Positions 6,303 to 10,683 of a stretch of 10,683 nucleotides of DNA are shown one piece after another. The number at the start of each line of letters is the position of its first letter. Positions within the stretch are counted from its first letter, which is position 1. The DNA is from Thermoplasmata archaeon (GTDB lineage Archaea > Thermoplasmatota > B47-G6), in the NCBI GenBank assembly GCA_003663585.1, contig QMTU01000009.1:1-10683 (forward strand), read 5' to 3'. A program made the translations under genes and the position numbers. The notes beneath the pieces were generated by a model. That model had not been told where the DNA came from and ran no database searches. It saw only the letters and a list, made by a program, of their open reading frames with translations.

Positions 6303-6960
6303 GGAGGAAGGAATAGGAAAAACTCTGAGGTCTATACCTGTAGAGGAACTCAAGAAGGAAGGGTACGACGTAGAAATAATAGTGGTAGACGGTGGATCAC
6401 GGGATAGGACAAGGGAGATTGCAGAGTCACTAGGTGCTAAAGTAATAGTAGAACAAAGAAGGGGGTACGGCAGAGCCTATAAAACAGGGTTTAAACACGC
6501 GTCAGGCGATATAATAATTACAGGAGATGCTGACGGCACATATCCATTTGAGCTCATACCAAAGCTTGTAAGAATACTTGAGGAAAATCAACTAGAATTC
6601 ATAAACACTAACAGATTTGCGCACATGGAAAAAGGATCAATGAGCCTTCTACACAAAATAGGAAACAAGATCCTGACATGGACCTTAAGAGTGCTCTTTA
6701 AAATAAGGATTGAGGACTCTCAGTCAGGAATGTGGGTATTTAAAAGAGACCTCTTAAAAAGGCTTAGCCTTACTGGAGATGGAATGGAGTTTTCTGAGGA
6801 AATAAAAATAGAGGCCTTCACAAAAGGTAGAGCAATTGAGGTGGGTATTCCATACAAGAAGAGGCTTGGTGAAAAAAAGCTTAATAGTTTTAAGGATGGT
6901 ATTAGAAATCTTATGTTCCTCTTCAAGAAGTGGTGGGAGTGGAGGAGGTTTAAGGAATGA
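6256..6960 (+). CDS. GT2 family glycosyltransferase, dolichyl-phosphate sugar synthase-like
   Basis: The 234-residue protein has the GT-A fold of family 2: VIIPALNEEEGIGKTL (9-24), VVDGGSRDRT (43-52), the metal-binding GDADGTYP with D91/D93, and DSQSGMWVF (154-162). The last motif recurs in enzymes that move glucose or mannose from a nucleotide sugar to a polyprenyl phosphate. There is no C-terminal membrane region, so it would act at the inner face of the membrane through its basic and aromatic tail (KKWWEWRRFKE). Translation begins at GTG 6256 within the GTPase gene. Its stop codon overlaps the MtnA start as ATGA. With the flippase in the same cluster, it plausibly makes a lipid-linked sugar for surface glycans. 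Donor sugar and acceptor are not determinable from sequence. Confidence 0.88.
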   Translation: MEKRGKISVIIPALNEEEGIGKTLRSIPVEELKKEGYDVEIIVVDGGSRDRTREIAESLGAKVIVEQRRGYGRAYKTGFKHASGDIIITGDADGTYPFELIPKLVRILEENQLEFINTNRFAHMEKGSMSLLHKIGNKILTWTLRVLFKIRIEDSQSGMWVFKRDLLKRLSLTGDGMEFSEEIKIEAFTKGRAIEVGIPYKKRLGEKKLNSFKDGIRNLMFLFKKWWEWRRFKE

Positions 6961-7967
6961 GAGTTATTGTTAACGGTAAACCAATAGAAATGCGCAGCGT
7001 TTGGGCAGAGAACGGTGTGATAAAACTCATTGACCAGAGAAAGCTTCCAAGAGAGCTGGTAATATTTGAGGCGAGAACTTTAGATGATGTTGCGTTCGCA
7101 ATAAAGGAAATGGTAGTCAGAGGGGCTCCTGCCATTGGTATTACTGCAGCCTATGGAATGGCACTAGCTCATGACCTAGGAATTAGCCCTGAGGAAGCTG
7201 CAGAGGTTCTAAGAAAAACAAGACCGACAGCACATGATTTATTCTTTGCAATAGACTACATGCTAAAGCACTATGATGAGGGATGGAATGCCGCTGAGAA
7301 ATACGCTAATGACGTCATCGAAAAGGCTAGACTTATAGGAGTTCATGGAGAGCCTCTTATTGAAGATGGAGATAGGGTCCTCACCCATTGCAATGCTGGA
7401 GCGCTTGCAGTAGGAGACTGGGGAACTGCCCTTGCTCCAATAAGGGTTGCTCATAGGAGCGGAAAGAAGGTCTTTGTGTACGTGGATGAGACAAGGCCCA
7501 GGCTTCAGGGAATGCTCACAGCATGGGAGCTCCTTAATGAGGGAATAGAGCATGTAATAATACCTGACAATGCTGCAGGATACTTCATGTGGAGAGGAGA
7601 CATAGACCTTGTCATAGTAGGGGCAGATAGGATTGCACTAAACGGTGACTTCGCAAATAAGATAGGCACGTATGAGAAGGCAGTATTGGCCAAGGAAAAT
7701 GGAATACCTTTCTTCGTAGCAGCTCCAATCACGACCTTTGATCCAAACATCGAGAGTGGCAAGGACATTCCAATAGAGGAGAGGAACGAGGAGGAAGTTC
7801 TCTGTGTTGAGAAGCCCATACCTCCACCAAAGGGATCTAAGGCCAGGAACCCTGCCTTCGACGTAACTCCGAATAAATATCTTACGGGAATAATAACGGA
7901 GTACGGAATAATTTACCCGCCGTTTAAGAAGAACATAAAGAGGCTCTTAAGAAAGGCCCTTAAGTAA
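6957..7967 (+). CDS. mtnA: S-methyl-5-thioribose-1-phosphate isomerase-type protein (MtnA/eIF2B-alpha family)
   Basis: The 336-residue protein belongs to the family of methylthioribose-1-phosphate isomerases, which convert the aldose phosphate to methylthioribulose 1-phosphate in methionine salvage and are related to eIF2B subunits. Family motifs in order are MVVRGAPAIG (52-61), THCNAGALAVGDWGTAL (143-159) with the catalytic cysteine C145, DETRPRLQGMLTAWEL (177-192), GADRIALNGDFANKIGTY (222-239) with the catalytic aspartate D224, and FDVTP (301-305). Length is normal. Both catalytic residues and the MtnA-type N-terminus favour MtnA over ribose-1,5-bisphosphate isomerase or an initiation-factor subunit, but some archaeal relatives act on other phosphorylated pentoses. 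It starts at the ATGA overlap with the glycosyltransferase and ends the cluster, followed by an AT-rich gap. Confidence 0.88.
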   Translation: MRVIVNGKPIEMRSVWAENGVIKLIDQRKLPRELVIFEARTLDDVAFAIKEMVVRGAPAIGITAAYGMALAHDLGISPEEAAEVLRKTRPTAHDLFFAIDYMLKHYDEGWNAAEKYANDVIEKARLIGVHGEPLIEDGDRVLTHCNAGALAVGDWGTALAPIRVAHRSGKKVFVYVDETRPRLQGMLTAWELLNEGIEHVIIPDNAAGYFMWRGDIDLVIVGADRIALNGDFANKIGTYEKAVLAKENGIPFFVAAPITTFDPNIESGKDIPIEERNEEEVLCVEKPIPPPKGSKARNPAFDVTPNKYLTGIITEYGIIYPPFKKNIKRLLRKALK

Positions 7968-8022
7968 CGCTATTCCAATGCAAAATATGTATAGATAAAT
8001 CTCCATCCTATGACGAAATTTT

Positions 8023-8031
8023 TTTAAATAA
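8023..8031 (+). promoter_or_regulatory. TATA box of the tRNA gene, with a preceding T-run
   Basis: TTTAAATAA within a run of seven T's lies about 47 bases before the tRNA 5' end, predicting a start near 8053 and a short 5' leader of about 20 bases. The T-run can also serve as terminator for the upstream four-gene cluster. Confidence 0.5.
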
Positions 8032-8073
8032 AGGGCGCTTAATAGTAGTAGCCAGTGAAGAGCTTCGAGAGAA

Positions 8074-8148
<75 letters not shown>

Positions 8149-8403
8149 TTTTAAATGTTGACATCAGGCTTTTGTTTAATTTTACAGTTTATTGCCAAGA
8201 GAACCTTATCCTTAGGAACAAGGATAAATCGATGCTGCGAAAAGGCCCTTAAATGTTCATTCTCTGTACATATCTTTTGAAGAGAGGATACAAGGCCATT
8301 ATTTCCACCTCCAGAGGAACAGGAATAAGAAGAACACTGGCGCACCTTATGCTCTTACAGGCCTCCTCCTTATAAGTCTCTACACTTTAGCACGAGAAGG
8401 AGG
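8149..8403. other. Intergenic stretch without a convincing gene
   Basis: A T-rich segment (about 8170-8186) just after the tRNA can terminate its transcript. A 40-codon plus-strand frame at 8253-8375 has no ribosome-binding site and no clear relative. A 7-bp inverted repeat, CCTCCTT (8365-8371) with AAGGAGG (8397-8403), lies directly against the stop codon of the minus-strand gene. No tRNA 3'-end repeat, integrase or box C/D guide pair was found. Confidence 0.5.
8365..8403 (-). terminator. Inverted repeat immediately downstream of the secreted protein gene
   Basis: Reading on the minus strand, CCTCCTT starts directly after the TGA stop and pairs exactly with AAGGAGG 25 bases further on. It could form a 3'-end hairpin or processing signal. 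There is no T-run after it, so a terminator role is tentative. Confidence 0.25.
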
Positions 8404-9522
8404 TCAATCTTCTCTTGTTATAGAATAAAAAAGCACTCCTAGAAGAATCACTCCAACTAAAACTCCAGTTATAGTTCCATAAACTGAGTACTTCTTATAG
8501 AGCTCCTCAAATAGTATAACAATAGTCCTAGTACTCATATGAGGAATATGGACTGCTACAGCTTTTGTTCCCTGATAGCTCTCGATCACGTAATACGATC
8601 CTGGGGTACTCTCAAGCTCAGAGACGCTTTTGGCCCTGACAAGGGGCATCTCATCTAAGAGCACCATTGAAATGCGCTTACTAATGTTGCCAATCTCTAA
8701 AACAATAATTGGATTTCTAAGATGCTCCTCAGATGACACTCTCACTATAATCCTTCTATTGGGCTCTACTTTTATAAGCTTCATACTGATATTCATCCAT
8801 TGAGCAAAACTCTCAATTTCCGGCCTATTATGCATCCTCTTTATTATGGCATAGGCTGCGACACGCTCGCTAAGGGCTCTTATCGTGTCTACGTATTTTA
8901 TAACGTTTTTGCCTATATTCCCTGTCATAAGAGTTATCATGAACCTTCCCGATACAGTCATTGTGGTGTGACTGATAAACCTTATCTCATCGGATATTAT
9001 AATTGCCCTTAAACTGCCAGAGTATCCCACAACTCTCGATCCTATGTGGCTCTCGATCTTCATGAGGTTGATTGTTACGTTCGTGTGCTTTACAAAGCCC
9101 ACTACCATGAGAACTGGGAAGACCTTTACAGTGATAACGTCATGAGGGCCTTTCCCTATAAACCCTAGGAAGTGCATCTCTCTGCTGTAGTCCAAGAGAA
9201 GGACATCCTCTATAGTTAGAACATTGTAACTCTCGGACATCACTTGAATCCTGTTTTTAGATACTGTAAGAGTGACTTTTCCACCATATAGGGAAATATT
9301 TAGAGGAAAACCTAATTTAAAGGGGTTCTTAGGTTTGATTACAGGAGGCACGCTCTTGCCATGATCTCCAACACTATTGGGTCCAAGCCCCCCACTATTT
9401 TCACGGTGAACATTATGAGTATCTAAGTGTTCAGCTGTAGCTTCCAGAGGGGTTATTAAAGGAGCAAGAACAAATACTATTATAAGGATGTATGCTCCAT
9501 ATCTCGCCTTGATCCATGACAT
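8404..9522 (-). CDS. Secreted protein with C-terminal membrane anchor, unknown function
   Basis: The 372-residue product is not recognised as a known family. It begins with a basic segment (MSWIKARYG) and a hydrophobic core (about 9-29, YILIIVFVLAPLITPL) typical of a signal peptide. A His/Asn/Gly/Pro-rich linker (31-68) and an extracytoplasmic region rich in beta-forming sequence follow. It ends with one hydrophobic helix (about 348-366, TITGVLVGVILLGVLFYSI) and a short charged tail. Four N-glycosylation sequons (N75, N148, N244, N279) fall in the outer region, supporting an outside location. There are no cysteines and no catalytic motif that I recognise. It is transcribed away from two small membrane proteins and a winged-helix regulator, with a 24-bp palindrome in the shared promoter region. 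It may be an adhesin, sensor or envelope component; none of these is shown. Confidence 0.75.
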   Translation of the reverse strand: MSWIKARYGAYILIIVFVLAPLITPLEATAEHLDTHNVHRENSGGLGPNSVGDHGKSVPPVIKPKNPFKLGFPLNISLYGGKVTLTVSKNRIQVMSESYNVLTIEDVLLLDYSREMHFLGFIGKGPHDVITVKVFPVLMVVGFVKHTNVTINLMKIESHIGSRVVGYSGSLRAIIISDEIRFISHTTMTVSGRFMITLMTGNIGKNVIKYVDTIRALSERVAAYAIIKRMHNRPEIESFAQWMNISMKLIKVEPNRRIIVRVSSEEHLRNPIIVLEIGNISKRISMVLLDEMPLVRAKSVSELESTPGSYYVIESYQGTKAVAVHIPHMSTRTIVILFEELYKKYSVYGTITGVLVGVILLGVLFYSITRED

Positions 9523-9565
9523 GGTCTAACACTTCGTTCCTTTTCAGGTGTATCCATAACTCTCC

Positions 9566-9589
9566 ACTTTAATATTAAAATATTAAAGT
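9566..9589. promoter_or_regulatory. 24-bp palindrome in the divergent promoter region, probable operator
   Basis: ACTTTAATATT (9566-9576) and its exact inverted copy AATATTAAAGT (9579-9589) are separated by the two bases AA. The palindrome lies 44 bp before the minus-strand ATG (9522) and 57 bp before the plus-strand ATG (9646). It contains TATA-like sequence on both strands, so a bound protein would block or guide TBP in both directions. The winged-helix protein encoded at the end of the plus-strand genes is the obvious candidate ligand, by inference only. Confidence 0.6.
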
Positions 9590-9645
9590 TAAGGTACGAT
9601 TGTCGATGCCAACATCATTAAAATCGTGCTGCATGGGTGTTCACA

Positions 9646-9903
9646 ATGTGGTATGTGTTACTTACGATGAGTATTTCACTCGTCTTTGGCGTAGTGTTAC
9701 TTATACTTTCCCTGTTATATGAGAGAAAAGTCTTTGGCAACATAAGCACCTCATATGCCCTCCTTGGAGGAGTGTCCTCAGCTCTCATAGTGCTAATGAT
9801 TATTTCCTATCTAGCAAGATTACTATGGCTTGTCATTCTTATAGATTATACACTTGCCGTCGCAATAGTTCTTATAACATACGTGATGATCCTCAAGAGG
9901 TGA
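9646..9903 (+). CDS. Small membrane protein, three predicted helices
   Basis: From the preferred ATG this encodes 85 residues, almost entirely hydrophobic. Three membrane segments can be seen: about 2-25 (WYVLLTMSISLVFGVVLLIL), 38-57 (YALLGGVSSALIVLMIISYL) and 61-82 (LWLVILIDYTLAVAIVLITY). They are separated by a short basic loop (YERKVFGN), and the protein ends in KR. It resembles no named family that I recognise. GGGTG (9635-9639) precedes the ATG at 9646. A GTG at 9637 in the same frame would add three residues but sits on that ribosome-binding site. It is the first gene of a three-gene run that diverges from the secreted protein gene. The next gene follows within seven bases and encodes a similar-sized membrane protein, so they may form a complex. 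Confidence 0.65.
   Translation: MWYVLLTMSISLVFGVVLLILSLLYERKVFGNISTSYALLGGVSSALIVLMIISYLARLLWLVILIDYTLAVAIVLITYVMILKR
9897..9903 (+). promoter_or_regulatory. Ribosome-binding site deciding a TTG start
   Basis: GAGGTGA, overlapping the stop codon of the preceding gene, lies six bases before TTG at 9910. The nearest ATG in frame (9937) has no such signal, so the TTG start is preferred. Confidence 0.6.
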
Positions 9904-9909
9904 CCTTGT

Positions 9910-10203
9910 TTGATTGGGTTACTTCTGACAGCCCTCATGAGAACTCTACAAGTGCTTCTTGCAATGCTTGCCCTTTTTATGTTTGTAATATCCCTGGCCT
10001 CATATGTAAAACTTAGAAGATCCCTTCTACTGTTACTTGCATTCTCGTTCCTGTTTATAGCAATTAAACCTATTTTAGATGCTGTTGTGAGTAACTATGG
10101 CGTGATCGCGCTAATTCATGCTCATATTGCTACTACTCTAATAGCGCTTCTACTGCTAGTGATATCATATGTCTCAAGGATCAGGTACCTCAGAGGAGAC
10201 TAA
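9910..10203 (+). CDS. Small membrane protein, three predicted helices, second of the pair
   Basis: The 97-residue product begins at a TTG fixed by GAGGTGA. It contains hydrophobic segments at about 12-31 (TLQVLLAMLALFMFVISLAS), 37-58 (RSLLLLLAFSFLFIAIKPILD) and 66-88 (IALIHAHIATTLIALLLLVISY), ending in a basic tail RIRYLRGD. The loop between the first two helices (YVKLRRS) is basic and so should face the cytoplasm. I do not recognise the family. It follows the first small membrane gene by six bases. Its 3' end overlaps the start of the winged-helix gene by 35 bp, so translation of the three is probably coupled. Membrane proteins beside a tandem winged-helix regulator suggest a sensing or response role, but no ligand site is evident. 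Confidence 0.65.
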   Translation: MIGLLLTALMRTLQVLLAMLALFMFVISLASYVKLRRSLLLLLAFSFLFIAIKPILDAVVSNYGVIALIHAHIATTLIALLLLVISYVSRIRYLRGD

Positions 10204-10683
10204 AAAGAACATAAGAAAGGCCATTAAGGAGTATATATGGAGCCACCCCGGAGCTCACCTTAGAGAAATAGTTCGAGAGCTAGGTATAGCTATTGGTCAA
10301 GCTCAATATCACCTAAGCCAACTTGAGAACAATGGCGAAATTGTGTCCTATAAAATAGGTCGTTATAGGAGATACTTTCCACCAATATTTACAGTAGAGA
10401 AAGCGTTGATCATCGGATTCATTAGGGTGAGCTCTGCAAGAAAGCTCTTAAGAGCTTTAATGGAGCTAGGTTCTGGAACTTTAAGTGAGCTATCAAATAA
10501 AGCAGGACTAAAGCCACAGACAGCAGCGTTCCACTTGAAAATGCTCGAGGAATATGGAATTGTGGAAAGAGATTATAAAAATAGATATAGACTAAAGGAA
10601 AAGGAGTTTGAGAGGGTTATCTCCGTTGCAACTAGTGGGACACTTGATAAACTTGTCTCTAGGTTTATAGAGGCATTTTATAG
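10169..10683 (+). CDS. Tandem winged-helix DNA-binding regulator, 3' end outside the window
   Basis: The frame opens at ATG 10169, inside the preceding gene, and is still open at the window edge; 171 residues are visible. Two winged-helix domains lie in tandem. The first (about 12-70) has AHLREIVRELGIAIGQAQYHLSQLENNG as helix-turn-helix and a wing KIGRYRRYFPP. The second (about 88-152) has GTLSELSNKAGLKPQTAAFHLKMLEEYGI and a wing RDYKNRYRLKE. This layout resembles archaeal predicted regulators with two HTH domains (COG3398-like). No ligand or phosphorylation domain is seen in the visible part. The A/S-H-L helices suit DNA recognition. It is probably translated with the two small membrane proteins and is the likely binder of the palindrome at 9566-9589. 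A weak GTGAT lies before the ATG, so the exact start is less certain. Confidence 0.85.
   Translation, partial: MSQGSGTSEETKKNIRKAIKEYIWSHPGAHLREIVRELGIAIGQAQYHLSQLENNGEIVSYKIGRYRRYFPPIFTVEKALIIGFIRVSSARKLLRALMELGSGTLSELSNKAGLKPQTAAFHLKMLEEYGIVERDYKNRYRLKEKEFERVISVATSGTLDKLVSRFIEAFY

Noticed and set aside
8253..8375. A 40-codon plus-strand frame after the tRNA, with a TSRGTGIRRT segment faintly like the start of Brix/Imp4 proteins
   Set aside because: It has no ribosome-binding site or clear promoter, is far shorter than that family, and the resemblance is limited to a few residues.

Overview
The window looks like chromosomal DNA of a thermophilic archaeon, most likely from the Thermoproteota/Crenarchaeota side. 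It carries a TIP49/RuvBL-type AAA+ ATPase, a CTP-dependent riboflavin kinase, an archaeal Nog1-like GTPase, a crenarchaeal-style small heat-shock protein with a Trp/Arg-rich N-terminus, an MtnA-type isomerase and a GC-rich tRNA with encoded CCA in moderate-GC DNA. TATA boxes lie about 26 bases before inferred transcript starts, one transcript appears leaderless, and AGA/AGG arginine codons dominate. The species cannot be named from the sequence alone.

Bases 1-1581 (+): the 3' part of a MEMO1-family gene is interrupted at its extreme 3' end by a small IS200/IS605-type element (about 431-1134). The element has IS608-like cleavage and guide tetranucleotides at both ends and an N-terminal remnant of tnpB (536-1084). 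Removing it in silico gives MEMO1 a different short C-terminus. A stand-alone CTP-dependent riboflavin kinase follows (1213-1581) and meets the next gene tail to tail with a 12-bp overlap.

Bases 1570-3580 (-): hsp20 is followed by the TIP49-like ATPase. Hsp20 has a strong TATA box, and a T-rich stretch between the two genes can act as a terminator.

Bases 3721-7967 (+): four tightly packed genes form a probable operon headed by a leaderless promoter. They encode a polysaccharide flippase (14-TM type), a Nog1-like GTPase, a GT2 glycosyltransferase starting with GTG inside the GTPase gene, and MtnA (ATGA overlap). The flippase and glycosyltransferase suggest lipid-linked glycan assembly and export; the GTPase (ribosome assembly) and MtnA (methionine salvage/nucleotide metabolism) are housekeeping passengers.

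Bases 8074-8148 (+): a tRNA-Asp(GTC) gene with encoded CCA and its own TATA box. Bases 8149-8403 hold no convincing gene.

Bases 8404-10683: a divergent module. On the minus strand is a 372-residue secreted protein anchored by one C-terminal membrane helix. On the plus strand are two small membrane proteins and a tandem winged-helix regulator that runs off the window. The intergenic region contains an almost perfect 24-bp palindrome placed to control both directions. This uncharacterised envelope/regulator module is the best candidate here for an undescribed system.
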